The notes beneath the pieces are model-generated. The model made no database searches and had not been told where the DNA came from. It worked only from the letters and a program-made list of their open reading frames with translations. This document shows, piece by piece, positions 44,975 to 53,611 of a DNA stretch of 64,000 nucleotides. Source of the stretch: Pseudocalidococcus sp964653145 (lineage in GTDB: Bacteria > Cyanobacteriota > Cyanobacteriia > Thermosynechococcales > Thermosynechococcaceae); the NCBI GenBank assembly GCA_964653145.1, contig CAZZCG010000017.1, positions 13,525 through 77,524 on the forward strand. The letters are read 5' to 3'. The stretch's first letter is position 1. Every line of letters starts with the position of its first letter. The position numbers and the translations under genes were made by a program.

Positions 44975-46246
44975 GTGACCCTTGCTGCTCAATCCCCTTC
45001 ATCGGTAACGCCAGAACTCCTTTCGGTGACAGTTCGTCCAGATGCCCTCGGTCGCTTTGGTCAGTTTGGTGGCAAGTATGTCCCAGAAACCTTGATGCCG
45101 GCCCTGGGGGAGTTGGAACAGGCCTACTCCCGTTACAAAACTGATTCTGACTTTCAAGCTGAATTAGCCCAATTATTACGGGACTATGTGGGGCGAGCCA
45201 CACCACTGTATTTTGCCGAGCGGCTCAGTGAATACTATGCCCAGGCCCATGGTAGTAGTGCCCAAATCTATCTCAAACGGGAAGACCTCAACCACACCGG
45301 GGCCCACAAAATCAACAATGCCCTGGGTCAAGTGCTTCTCGCCAAACGGATGGGAAAAAAAAGAATTATTGCGGAAACAGGGGCCGGACAGCATGGGGTG
45401 GCTACGGCAACTGTATGTGCTCGCTTTGGCCTGGAATGCGTGATTTACATGGGTGTCCAGGACATGGAACGCCAGGCCCTGAATGTGTTTCGGATGCGGT
45501 TGTTGGGGGCCACCGTCGAGCCGGTCAGCAGTGGTACAGGCACCCTCAAGGATGCTACCTCCCAGGCCATTCGTGATTGGGTCACTAATGTTGAAACCAC
45601 CCATTACATCCTGGGTTCCGTGGCTGGCCCCCATCCCTATCCGATGATTGTCCGGGACTTCCACGCCGTGATTGGCCAAGAAACTCGGCAGCAATGTTTG
45701 GAAAAATGGGGTGGGTTACCGGATATTCTTTTGGCCTGCGTCGGCGGTGGTTCCAATGCCATGGGCTTATTCCATGAATTTATCCCGAATCCAGACGTGC
45801 GCTTGATTGGGGTCGAGGCAGCCGGCTCGGGGATTCAAACCGGTCACCATGCAGCCACCCTGACCCAAGGGCAAATTGGCGTCCTCCACGGGGCTATGAG
45901 CTACTTGCTCCAAGACGCTGATGGCCAGGTGTTAGAAGCTCACTCCATCAGTGCAGGCTTAGATTATCCTGGGGTTGGGCCAGAACACAGTTATCTCAAG
46001 GATTTGGGTCGAGCGGAATACTACAGTGTCACGGACGATGAAGCCCTGACGGCTCTCCAACGCCTCTCAGAACTGGAGGGAATTATCCCCGCCCTCGAAA
46101 CTGCCCATGCCCTCGCCTATTTGGATACCCTTTGCCCGCAACTGACCCAAAATCAGCGGATTGTGATTAATTGCTCTGGACGGGGAGATAAAGATGTACA
46201 AACCGTTGCCAAATACCTAGCCGAACACTCCGACCTAAAGCTTTAA
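44975..46246 (+). CDS. trpB: tryptophan synthase beta subunit
   Basis: A 423-residue PLP enzyme joining indole and serine to give tryptophan. The PLP lysine lies in HTGAHKINNALGQ; GGKYVPETLMPAL, AETGAGQHGVATATVCA, CVGGGSNAMGLF and the C-terminal INCSGRGDKD are all present. The start is GTG at 44975. trpA is not adjacent, as usual in cyanobacteria. The gene converges on the SLH-protein gene, with a GGCCTGGG inverted repeat in the 80-base gap. Confidence 0.96.
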   Translation: MTLAAQSPSSVTPELLSVTVRPDALGRFGQFGGKYVPETLMPALGELEQAYSRYKTDSDFQAELAQLLRDYVGRATPLYFAERLSEYYAQAHGSSAQIYLKREDLNHTGAHKINNALGQVLLAKRMGKKRIIAETGAGQHGVATATVCARFGLECVIYMGVQDMERQALNVFRMRLLGATVEPVSSGTGTLKDATSQAIRDWVTNVETTHYILGSVAGPHPYPMIVRDFHAVIGQETRQQCLEKWGGLPDILLACVGGGSNAMGLFHEFIPNPDVRLIGVEAAGSGIQTGHHAATLTQGQIGVLHGAMSYLLQDADGQVLEAHSISAGLDYPGVGPEHSYLKDLGRAEYYSVTDDEALTALQRLSELEGIIPALETAHALAYLDTLCPQLTQNQRIVINCSGRGDKDVQTVAKYLAEHSDLKL

Positions 46247-46261
46247 TGCTTGGATTCACTA

Positions 46262-46308
46262 GGCCTGGGAAACAAACCTGGCTGCAACCTCGATCATTTC
46301 CCCAGGCC
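46262..46308. terminator. inverted repeat between convergent genes, possible two-way terminator
   Basis: GGCCTGGGAAA (46262-46272) pairs with TTTCCCCAGGCC (46297-46308) with one bulged C, spaced by 24 bases. Each arm ends in A or T bases on the correct side only partly, so T-runs are short. It lies between the convergent stops of trpB and the SLH gene, where a shared terminator is expected. Confidence 0.4.
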
Positions 46309-46326
46309 CCACTCAAAACAATCTCC

Positions 46327-47694
46327 TCAATAACCCGTGATTGGGCTGTTCAGGGTAAGGGTTAAATCGGTGTTAGGGGTAATCACAATCACCTGTTCCT
46401 TAGCCGGATCGATGGCCCCACCAATCGTCGCCCCAGCCCCAGCTCCAATCAGGACTTTTTCGGGAGTGATTGTGCGGTCACCGACAACTGCGGAAACCCC
46501 CGTGGCCACCGCCGCACCAATGAGAGTATCTCGGACAATTGCGCCCGCTGGCCGACCCATGTTAGTTTCTACGGCGGCACCGGCAGTGGTTCCGGTCAAC
46601 ACTTTCATCGCCGTAATGGTTTGATTTCCCGCCAAGGCCGAGATGCCCGCCGCCACAGCAGAGCCAATCGCTGCGTTGCGAAAAACATTCCCAATATTGG
46701 GATCCCGAGTGCTCATGGTGGTGGAAACAACCGGGGACGTGGCCGCAATGGGGATCACTTGACCGTTCACAGACGCAGCATTGGCAACAAATTGAGACCC
46801 CCCAGAAGTTGGACGAAGTTGACCACTGACAAGACTGCCAACGGGAATCACAATCCGTCCATTGCTATCAGTGACGTTGCTGGTGGTGGTGAGGGCCAGG
46901 TTAACGGTCTCCGTGGGGGCTAAGACTATGCGCTCAGCATCAGGGTAGGTGGTGGTAATCCGAGTTCCAGCGGGTACAGAGGCAACGGGGGGAGTGATTT
47001 GGGCACCGGCAATAAACTGGGTCGGAATTAGGGCCTGGTTACCTGAGCGCGTGGCCTGGCAAAGAAACGCAGCAACATCGCCCCGGCTCGCCAGTTGATT
47101 TGGGTCTAATTGCTGAACATTGGGGTAGTTGACCACCAATTGACGTTCTGTGGCAGCAGCAATCCCAGGCCGGGCGTAGTTGGGAATCGCATTGGCGTCA
47201 TAGAAATAACTTAAGGTGCTGTCAATGTTACCCGTGGGGGCGTACTGCAAACCACTGGCCAAGGCCACTAACACTTGGGCCCGAGGAATGTTTTGATTGG
47301 GTTGAAAGACATTACCAGGATACCCACTCATAAAGCCAGTTCGTGTTGCGGTTTGAATGGCATTGTGTCCCCAGAAACTAACTGGAACATCACCAAATTG
47401 AATGGGGGTGCGCGTAGCAGCAGCAGTCGGAAAAGCCTTATTTAACATTGCTGCATATTCTGCCCGAGTAACTGAGGCATTTGGACGAAAGGTGCCATCG
47501 GGGTAACCACTGATGATATTCCGTTGGGCAAGATTATCAATACAGGCCTGGTTCCAGAGTCCTTGGGTATCTAAAAAACGAGACTGGGCCTGGGCTGAAG
47601 TAGATGTGACAAGTAAACTGAGGGGGCTAAGTAGCGCTGAAATGGGTAACATTCCCGCGACAATTCGTGTGGGCCAGGTGGAAGGACCAATCAT
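46327..47694 (-). CDS. SLH-domain protein with C-terminal barrel-like region
   Basis: A 455-residue exported protein: signal peptide (about 1-36, LLSPLSLLVTSTSAQA), then three S-layer-homology repeats at about 45-220 (IISGYPDGTFRPNASVTRAE, GFMSGYPGNVFQPNQNIPRA, NYPNVQQLDPNQLASRGDV). The C-terminal half has a region rich in beta strands (NGRIVIPVGSLVSGQLRPT) and Gly/Ala-rich hydrophobic stretches (GAAVATGVSAVVGDRTI) repeated three times. SLH domains bind cell-wall polymers linked to peptidoglycan. Strand pattern LIPxGSxxxGQ recalls TrbI/VirB10-type barrels; this is a tentative resemblance. Confidence 0.8.
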   Translation of the reverse strand: MIGPSTWPTRIVAGMLPISALLSPLSLLVTSTSAQAQSRFLDTQGLWNQACIDNLAQRNIISGYPDGTFRPNASVTRAEYAAMLNKAFPTAAATRTPIQFGDVPVSFWGHNAIQTATRTGFMSGYPGNVFQPNQNIPRAQVLVALASGLQYAPTGNIDSTLSYFYDANAIPNYARPGIAAATERQLVVNYPNVQQLDPNQLASRGDVAAFLCQATRSGNQALIPTQFIAGAQITPPVASVPAGTRITTTYPDAERIVLAPTETVNLALTTTSNVTDSNGRIVIPVGSLVSGQLRPTSGGSQFVANAASVNGQVIPIAATSPVVSTTMSTRDPNIGNVFRNAAIGSAVAAGISALAGNQTITAMKVLTGTTAGAAVETNMGRPAGAIVRDTLIGAAVATGVSAVVGDRTITPEKVLIGAGAGATIGGAIDPAKEQVIVITPNTDLTLTLNSPITGY

Positions 47695-47884
47695 AATTAC
47701 ACTCCTAAAAAATGAGGTAAAGACTAATGAGTTCTGCTCTCCCTTAAGAGAGGAATCAGAATGATTTAGGACACAGAAACAACATCAAAAATGGATTGCG
47801 AAAATCGACCAATTCCAAATACTAGATCAGGCTGAAGGAGCTGATGTTTGGCTAAGACGTGGGCATTGGTTACAGGTTCCCTAA

Positions 47885-48838
47885 TCAACCAGCGCGATGT
47901 GTTAGTTTGCCCCAGGCCTGATGTCCAAATCGTTTTATTTTTGCACCCATTTCTGGTACCACCAGGCCCCGCGGAAACCAGATCGTGCCACAGACCATCA
48001 AAATGCCGAAGATCACTAGCCGTCCATCCTGTAAAAATTGGGCCAACCAGCTTGGTAAGCCACTCATTCCCGCCAGTCCCCGCAAAACCTCTGGCAATGC
48101 CGTAAAGACAATCCCGCCGACCACTGGGCCAATAAACGTGCGATTCCCGCCAATTAAAACTGCCGTCAGATAAATGACCCCTGCATCAAAGGTGCCCTGA
48201 CGAGCATTCCAGGTATTTAAAAAATGGGCCGCGATCACCCCCGTCATCCCGGCAATTATTGCCCCCAAGGTGAAGGCTAAGACCTTATAAAAAGTTGGAT
48301 TAATCCCAATGGTACTGGCGGCCAACTCATCGGCACGAATGGCAATCATGGCCCGGCCTGGGCGAATCCGTTCCAAACGATATAAAAATAAGACTGTCAA
48401 TACCAGCAATGGCCCAGTGAACCAAAGGTATTCAAGGGGAGTTTGCACCGGTTGTGGAATCCCAAAAATACCCACTGCACCGCCGGTAATCTCTAAGCTC
48501 AGGGCGATGATGCGTAACACTTCCACAAAGGCAATGGTGGCGATGGCCAGATAAATGCCCCGCAACCGCAGGATCGGCACTCCCATCGCAACCCCCAAGA
48601 CCCCCGCCACCAGGCCCGCCAAGAGTAACTCCAGGAAAACCCAACCGAGCGGGTACAAACCAGTGGCAGTGGGGATAACTTGGGTTGACCATATGGCAGC
48701 AATATACCCTCCCAAGGCATAAAAGCCTGGACTGGCCAAGGATAACTGCCCGGTCATCAATGGTAAGTAGAGGGACAGCCCTAGGAGCGCCCCCAAACTC
48801 ATGGAAACGATCAGATAACTATAGGTGTCGTAAAACAC
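47885..48838 (-). CDS. livM: branched-chain amino acid ABC transporter permease LivM
   Basis: A 317-residue permease with eight or so hydrophobic helices. Motifs include LYLPLMTGQLSLASPGFYAL, the coupling loop RLRGIYLAIATIAFVEVLRI, AIRADELAASTIGINPTFYK and VLIGGNRTFIGPVVGG. LivM and LivH form the membrane channel of an importer for leucine, isoleucine, valine or, in some cyanobacteria (UrtC), urea. UrtC usually differs in length; the ligand is not certain. The start is GTG 48838. No partner transporter gene is adjacent. Confidence 0.88.
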   Translation of the reverse strand: MFYDTYSYLIVSMSLGALLGLSLYLPLMTGQLSLASPGFYALGGYIAAIWSTQVIPTATGLYPLGWVFLELLLAGLVAGVLGVAMGVPILRLRGIYLAIATIAFVEVLRIIALSLEITGGAVGIFGIPQPVQTPLEYLWFTGPLLVLTVLFLYRLERIRPGRAMIAIRADELAASTIGINPTFYKVLAFTLGAIIAGMTGVIAAHFLNTWNARQGTFDAGVIYLTAVLIGGNRTFIGPVVGGIVFTALPEVLRGLAGMSGLPSWLAQFLQDGRLVIFGILMVCGTIWFPRGLVVPEMGAKIKRFGHQAWGKLTHRAG

Positions 48839-48909
48839 GAAGGGGTCTCATCTCCAAACGAACCCAGCTTCCACCACCAGCCCAATCCAAGAGCACAAAA
48901 CTAGAGCTT

Positions 48910-49797
48910 CTAACGCTTCCGTTTGAGGAACCCTACGACTTGGCCCAATGTATGTTTGACGGAGTGTAATTCCTCCTCCAAGGCTTGAATCTGGGCCTTT
49001 AAGGTTGCAATTTCAACGCTGGCAGCATCAGAAGCCATATCCGTCGGTTGATGGGGGTGACGGTCGTGGGCTAGTTGGGACTGGAGCTCAAGGACAATAT
49101 TTTGCAGTTGGGCGAAGTCGTTGGGATCCACCGCATGGGAATGGGCTAGGGCCTGCATTTGCAGTTGGGCGACGGCTGCCTCCAATTGAGCAAATTCAAG
49201 GGGATCTAGGCTGGGTGCAGGGGGGTGACTGACTTGAGTCTGTAGTTCTCCGACTAAGGTTTGCAGGGCGGCAAATTCCTCTGGATTGACCTGAGGGGTA
49301 CTGGCGGTAATTGTCCCCAAGGATTCCCTCAGTTGGGCCACCTCGGCCTGGAGGGCAGTTAGTTCCGCAGAGTCAACCCCAGGCCCTGCAACGGTGGGGG
49401 TAATGCTAACCACTGGAGCCAGGCGGGCTTTAGCAAAGGCTTTCTTAATGGCTTCGTCTAGGTCTTCCTTTTCAAAGGGCTTTTCGATGAATTCAAATAA
49501 TTCAAAGGGTTCTTGGAGCTTTTCCGTGACTTCCTCCCGCCGCCCAGACATGATCACCAGGGGAACCCGACCAATATCTTGACGCCGTTCTAACTCTTGA
49601 AAAACTTCCCAGCCACTCACCTTGGGTAAAAGGAAGTCCAACATGATTAAATTCGGGGTTTCTTGGCGAATCAAGTTTAAGCCTTCCTGACCATCCTTGG
49701 CTTCCAACACCTGATAATCGCCCTCAGGGAGCATATCGCGGACCCGCATCCGGATAACCTTACTGTCATCAATGACCAGGATTTTTTGGGTTGACAC
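48910..49797 (-). CDS. response regulator with repeat-rich coiled-coil tail
   Basis: A 295-residue protein. N-terminal CheY-like receiver (1-120): acidic pair Asp10-Asp11 (VIDDSK), phospho-acceptor Asp54 (LIMLDFLLP), the Ser of VIMSGRREEV and Lys of FIEKPFEKED are present. The tail (about 145-265) has four repeats of about 31 residues, each with a core like EFAALQTLVGELQTQ, EFAQLEAAVAQLQMQ and DFAQLQNIVLELQSQ, then a final helix (LKAQIQALEEELHSVKHTLG). No DNA-binding or output domain is seen. The start is GTG 49797. Confidence 0.88.
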   Translation of the reverse strand: MSTQKILVIDDSKVIRMRVRDMLPEGDYQVLEAKDGQEGLNLIRQETPNLIMLDFLLPKVSGWEVFQELERRQDIGRVPLVIMSGRREEVTEKLQEPFELFEFIEKPFEKEDLDEAIKKAFAKARLAPVVSITPTVAGPGVDSAELTALQAEVAQLRESLGTITASTPQVNPEEFAALQTLVGELQTQVSHPPAPSLDPLEFAQLEAAVAQLQMQALAHSHAVDPNDFAQLQNIVLELQSQLAHDRHPHQPTDMASDAASVEIATLKAQIQALEEELHSVKHTLGQVVGFLKRKR

Positions 49798-49958
49798 CGA
49801 TACCCCCAGATTCCTACATGCTGGTTAACTTGACTATGCCATATAACGATGGAGCCTAGGGACAAGACTAGGCGATACTTTGATAACTGTCTATGGAAAT
49901 TTAATTTATCTTAAGCATTGTGCTACCCGTCCACCCCCGTCAAACTTTTCCTGAACCT

Positions 49959-50825
49959 ATGCCCACCTCTACTCCATCCGTTACGCGTTTACCAGAATGG
50001 TTGCGAACCCCGCTTGGGAAGGCTAGTGAAATTGCTACGGTGCAAAAGCTGGTTAAACAGAGTGGGATTCATACCATCTGTGAAGAGGGCCGCTGCCCGA
50101 ACCGGGGGGAATGCTACGGCCAGGGAACAGCAACATTTATGTTAATGGGGCCCACCTGTACCCGAGCCTGTGGTTTTTGCCAAGTGGATAAGGGCCATCC
50201 CCCCCAGGCCTTGGATGCCGATGAACCCGAAAAAGTGGCCCAGGCTGTGGCAAAGCTGCAACTTCAGTACGTGGTTTTGACCTCTGTGGCTCGAGATGAC
50301 TTAGAGGATCAAGGGGCCAGTTGGTTTGTCCAGACCATGGAAGCCATCCGTCGCTACTGTCCCCAAACAGCCATCGAAGTGCTCACCCCGGACTTTCGTG
50401 GCCAAGTCGATTGCATTGCCCAAATTGTCCAGGCCCGACCCGCTTGCTACAACCACAACCTCGAAACCGTGGCGCGCCTCCAAGGGCCCGTGCGGCGGGG
50501 AGCTAAATATCAACGCTCCTTGGACGTCCTTGCCACAGTCAAGGGATTGGATACGACCATTCCAACTAAATCGGGCTTAATGCTGGGCCTGGGGGAAACC
50601 CAAGCGGAAATTATTGAAACCCTTCAAGATCTGCGGGCAGTGGGTTGTGAACGAGTCACCCTGGGGCAGTATTTACCCCCATCCCAGGCCCATCTCCCGG
50701 TCGAGAAGTTTTGGCATCCTGAAGAATTTAATGCCCTAGGTGAAATTGCCCGTAGCCTGGGATTCAGCCATGTGCGTTCTGGCCCCCTAGTCCGAAGCTC
50801 CTACCATGCAGGGCAAGATTCGTAA
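49959..50825 (+). CDS. lipA: lipoyl synthase
   Basis: A 288-residue radical SAM enzyme that inserts two sulfurs into octanoyl groups on lipoate-dependent proteins. Both clusters are visible: auxiliary-cluster cysteines in CEEGRCPNRGECYGQG and the radical SAM C-x3-C-x2-C in CTRACGFCQVDKG. VLTSVARDDLEDQGASWFV and MLGLGETQAEI are family hallmarks. ATG 49959 gives the normal length; GTG 49920 adds 13 residues. Confidence 0.95.
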   Translation: MPTSTPSVTRLPEWLRTPLGKASEIATVQKLVKQSGIHTICEEGRCPNRGECYGQGTATFMLMGPTCTRACGFCQVDKGHPPQALDADEPEKVAQAVAKLQLQYVVLTSVARDDLEDQGASWFVQTMEAIRRYCPQTAIEVLTPDFRGQVDCIAQIVQARPACYNHNLETVARLQGPVRRGAKYQRSLDVLATVKGLDTTIPTKSGLMLGLGETQAEIIETLQDLRAVGCERVTLGQYLPPSQAHLPVEKFWHPEEFNALGEIARSLGFSHVRSGPLVRSSYHAGQDS

Positions 50826-50984
50826 GCGAGAACTTTTGGAACACTTAGTTAGGAACGAACAAAAGGCTGCACCGAGGACAGTTTTTTAACTTTAGTAACA
50901 GAAGGATTGCAGAGTCTTAACAAGATTAAAGTTTAATAAAAAGATGAATATTACCAAGGGTTGGTGTTAGTTTATACATAGGCA

Positions 50985-51428
50985 CAAGAAAGGAGTTAAG
51001 AAAAACGAGTTCACCAAGCTCTGTTATCTCCTTCAAACCGTAAGTCGGTTGAAACGAAAGCTAGAGTTTGTGCCCACCTGCTCTGGTTTTTGGGACATAG
51101 TAGACAGTGATTCAAGTTAATTGTCGTTTCGTTAATCAAGGTGGTTTGTTTAGTCGCTTTGTGTTAGTTGATGTCCCCGTTTCGCCAGGTACTGTGTAGA
51201 ATCCAAAACCCATTTTGCTGATAAAGAGAGATTAATCTTAGCATCCACAACTGCTGTCTCGATTTGTGTGTCGTGTTAATCCATCTCCAAGCTATGCCGG
51301 TTAGGTTCTAAATTGGGTTTGAGTAAGTGTTCGCCAGTGCTGTTTAGTTCACCTTAGTAAGAGTTACCACTGATTGATATATCTGATTGGGATCTAGTTG
51401 CCTTCGACTAGGTCCCCTCGTTGTTTTT
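50985..51428 (+). ncRNA. candidate non-coding RNA upstream of a strong terminator
   Basis: The region from lipA to cpcT has 640 bases without a convincing reading frame. A possible promoter (TTACCA at 50951-50956, TATACA at 50973-50978, 16 bases apart) and a strong intrinsic terminator at 51389-51428 frame a transcript of about 440 bases. It contains small hairpins, e.g. AACCG/CGGTT near 51036-51050. It does not resemble tmRNA, RNase P RNA or 6S RNA as I know them. It could also be a long lipA 3' region. Confidence 0.4.
51389..51428 (+). terminator. intrinsic terminator
   Basis: A 10-bp stem with one G-U pair: GGGATCTAGT (51389-51398) with ACTAGGTCCC (51407-51416), loop TGCCTTCG, then CTCGTTGTTTTT. 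The T-rich tail is on the plus strand only, so it ends a plus-strand transcript, either lipA or a separate RNA. Confidence 0.8.
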
Positions 51429-51466
51429 GGGGAAAATCAGATCACTCTCTACCGCAATGATTGTCC

Positions 51467-52042
51467 TTATCCTGCAGAGGGCAAGGGCTGAAATTCATAG
51501 GGGCCCATCAAGGCTCCCCACAGGCCCTGACCCGTTTGGGGATCAACGCCGCGATCGTAACTCAACAACTGATCCGCAGACAGTTGAAACCCTAATATTA
51601 CCTGACGTTCTTGGCCCTGGTATTCAAAACAACAGCGGGAAGTTGCCGGCAAAGAAGCGGTATATCTGTCCTCCGCGAATTCCACATCTAAAACACAACC
51701 CGACAAGGGCTCTAAATCAGTATCCTGAAGTCCCTGTAAACCCTCTGGTGCTTGACCAACGCCACTCCAAAGGCTGGGTTGTTTCAGAGCCCAATAGTGT
51801 ATTTGCTTGAGTTCGGGGTGGATCACCATAACTCGTTGGCGATAGGGTTTGTCCAGATAGAGCACGTTGGCCTGTTCCGCAAAAATTGCCCGACATCCTC
51901 CCACCCCCTGGGGAATGGCCCGCTGCCAGAGCCGGAGATGGACAAACCAAGTGGGTTGAGCTTGGGCCTGGGCTTGATTCTCAAAGACCCCCGTGAGCAA
52001 ATGGTACAAACGTTGGGCCTGGGCATCCGAGAATCCGGTCAT
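51467..52042 (-). CDS. CpcT/CpeT-family chromophore lyase
   Basis: A 191-residue protein of the CpeT/CpcT family, which attach phycocyanobilin or phycoerythrobilin to the Cys of phycobiliprotein beta subunits. Landmarks: PTWFVHLRLWQRAIPQGVGG at the N-terminal third, FAEQANVLYLDKPYRQRVMV, GCVLDVEFAEDRYTASLP, and ISYDRGVDP-type end (LLSYDRGVDPQTGQGLWG). ATG 52042 leaves a four-base gap to gun4 and matches family starts; ATG 52084 would overlap gun4. Which bilin it uses is not decided by sequence alone. Confidence 0.9.
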   Translation of the reverse strand: MTGFSDAQAQRLYHLLTGVFENQAQAQAQPTWFVHLRLWQRAIPQGVGGCRAIFAEQANVLYLDKPYRQRVMVIHPELKQIHYWALKQPSLWSGVGQAPEGLQGLQDTDLEPLSGCVLDVEFAEDRYTASLPATSRCCFEYQGQERQVILGFQLSADQLLSYDRGVDPQTGQGLWGALMGPYEFQPLPSAG

Positions 52043-52046
52043 CTGC

Positions 52047-52742
52047 CTAACCTTGACTCCAGGCCGGGTGATTAAGCAAGGCATTAATGACTTGGATGCC
52101 GCGCAGTTGATTACTCAGGGGTAAGTGGCCCCGGGGCGCAGTTAGATCCCAGGTAAATTCACCCGGCCAGCGTGTCCATTTTTTCCCTTGCCTCCAGTTA
52201 ATTTTCTCCCAGAGTTGTTCCCAGTTTTTCCCCAGGCCAAGCCAGATTTGTCGCTGCACCGAGTAACCAAATTTCCCCTGAGAGTGGGCTAACCAGAGCT
52301 GATCAATGGTGAGTAAATCCGCAATGGGCAATTGCTCAACTTCCGTAAAATAAAGCCAACCGCGTTTTGTGGCTGCGGGGCCTGCTAATTGACAGAGCAG
52401 TTTTAGGGTCAAGTTATCCGCCGCTTCGTAATCATGCAGTCGGAGCAATTGTTGCAAAGGCAGAAAGTCCAGACCCTGCTCAGAGGTCAACGGCACAATT
52501 CCCTGGGGATAAACCTCCACCAAGGCAGACTTAACCTCTGTGTCCCCCAATTCCCAGAGGAGTTCATAGGCCCGCCCCTTAATTCCCCAGGCCCAGGTGG
52601 CGGGTTTTAACAGGTTCAAGAGAGTTTCTCCAGCATCGGGGAGTAAAGCAGCAAAATCTTCTAGGGCCTGGAGTTGGCGTTTTTCATTACCGCTGCTCAG
52701 TTGAGTGACCAAAGCGGTGAGTAAGTCGGAGTCAGAGGCCAT
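52047..52742 (-). CDS. gun4: GUN4, tetrapyrrole-binding regulator of Mg-chelatase
   Basis: A 231-residue protein with an N-terminal helical-repeat domain (about 1-85) and the C-terminal GUN4 core. Core hallmarks are LQQLLRLHDYEAADNLTLKL, VEQLPIADLLTIDQLW and SQGKFGYSVQRQIWLGLGKN. GUN4 binds protoporphyrin IX and Mg-protoporphyrin and stimulates magnesium chelatase, steering porphyrin to chlorophyll. It lies between a nucleotidyltransferase gene and the bilin lyase gene with four to five bases on each side, so the three form one operon. Confidence 0.93.
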   Translation of the reverse strand: MASDSDLLTALVTQLSSGNEKRQLQALEDFAALLPDAGETLLNLLKPATWAWGIKGRAYELLWELGDTEVKSALVEVYPQGIVPLTSEQGLDFLPLQQLLRLHDYEAADNLTLKLLCQLAGPAATKRGWLYFTEVEQLPIADLLTIDQLWLAHSQGKFGYSVQRQIWLGLGKNWEQLWEKINWRQGKKWTRWPGEFTWDLTAPRGHLPLSNQLRGIQVINALLNHPAWSQG

Positions 52743-52747
52743 AGGAA

Positions 52748-53275
52748 TTAGGACAGGGGGTTGGGGCAGGCAGCTTGGAGGATCCGTTGAATAATACCTG
52801 TGGTTGAGCTGGGTACTTCAACTTGGACTAATTGGATCCTACCGCCATAGGCCTGGACTGCGGGAGTTTCAGGTAAAGTCTCTAGGGAATAATCTCCCCC
52901 CTTGACATAAATATCCGGCTCTAGGGCCTGGATCAAGGCAGTGGCGGTTGATTCATTAAAAATAACGACTCCACTAATCACCTCTAGGGCCGCCAAAACC
53001 TCTGCCCGTTGTAGTTCTGGGACAATCGGACGCGGCGGCTGCCCAGGCCGGTTGGGTTTGATGCCTGCCACGGATTGATCACTGTTGAGACCCACAATTA
53101 GGGTTTTGCCGAACCTGCGGGCCGCCGTCAAATAGCGGACATGGCCAACATGGAGTAAGTCAAAACAACCATTGGTAAACACAAGTGGTCGCCAGGTCTG
53201 GGGATTTTCGGCAATTGCGGCCTTGAGGGCGTCCAGGGCATAGATTTTCAAGGGTTGAGGAGGGTCAGAGGACAT
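52748..53275 (-). CDS. HldE/RfaE2-like nucleotidyltransferase
   Basis: A 175-residue adenylyltransferase of the cytidylyltransferase-like superfamily: FTNGCFDLLHVGHVRYL (nucleotide-binding HxGH), IVGLNSDQSVAGIK, then YVKGGDYSLETLPE and the end VEVPSSTTGIIQRI. It matches the C-terminal (adenylyltransferase) half of HldE, which makes ADP-heptose for lipopolysaccharide, here as a separate protein. It is the first gene of the gun4 operon, an unexpected neighbour. Gene starts ATG 53275. Confidence 0.88.
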   Translation of the reverse strand: MSSDPPQPLKIYALDALKAAIAENPQTWRPLVFTNGCFDLLHVGHVRYLTAARRFGKTLIVGLNSDQSVAGIKPNRPGQPPRPIVPELQRAEVLAALEVISGVVIFNESTATALIQALEPDIYVKGGDYSLETLPETPAVQAYGGRIQLVQVEVPSSTTGIIQRILQAACPNPLS

Positions 53276-53611
53276 GAGTTGGGGATGTCAGACATTATCG
53301 ATCACAAATCACTGGACGGGGAGATCAGGTTGAGTCTGTTACCCTATCTACTATAGTCATTTATGCCGACACTAAAACACTCAAAACTATTGCCAGTCAA
53401 GGTTTTAAGCATTTTTGGGTTTTATTTCTCAGGGCAATGACCTTAGGACAGTCCGGGGCGCTCCGGAAAAATCTAGGGTAGGTTCGCAAAAGTACAGTGC
53501 GCAGGTGGCAGAGGCGGAAGGAGGGGAACTAGGGACAATGGCATCAATCCGAATCACCCAGGCCTGGGTTGTCAGCAGTTATAACCCCCGATTTTCCCAG
53601 AGGTATGTGCG
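53276..53611. other. gene-free divergent region
   Basis: About 336 bases between the hldE-like gene (minus) and the EcsC-like gene (plus). A 66-codon frame from a TTG at 53415 ends within the start of the next gene but looks like nothing known. Presumed promoter region; no tRNA or strong hairpin seen. Confidence 0.5.

Noticed and set aside
51107..51199. A 30-residue GTG frame in the lipA-cpcT gap
   Set aside because: Protein-like but no ribosome site and preceded by an in-frame stop two codons upstream; not called as a gene.
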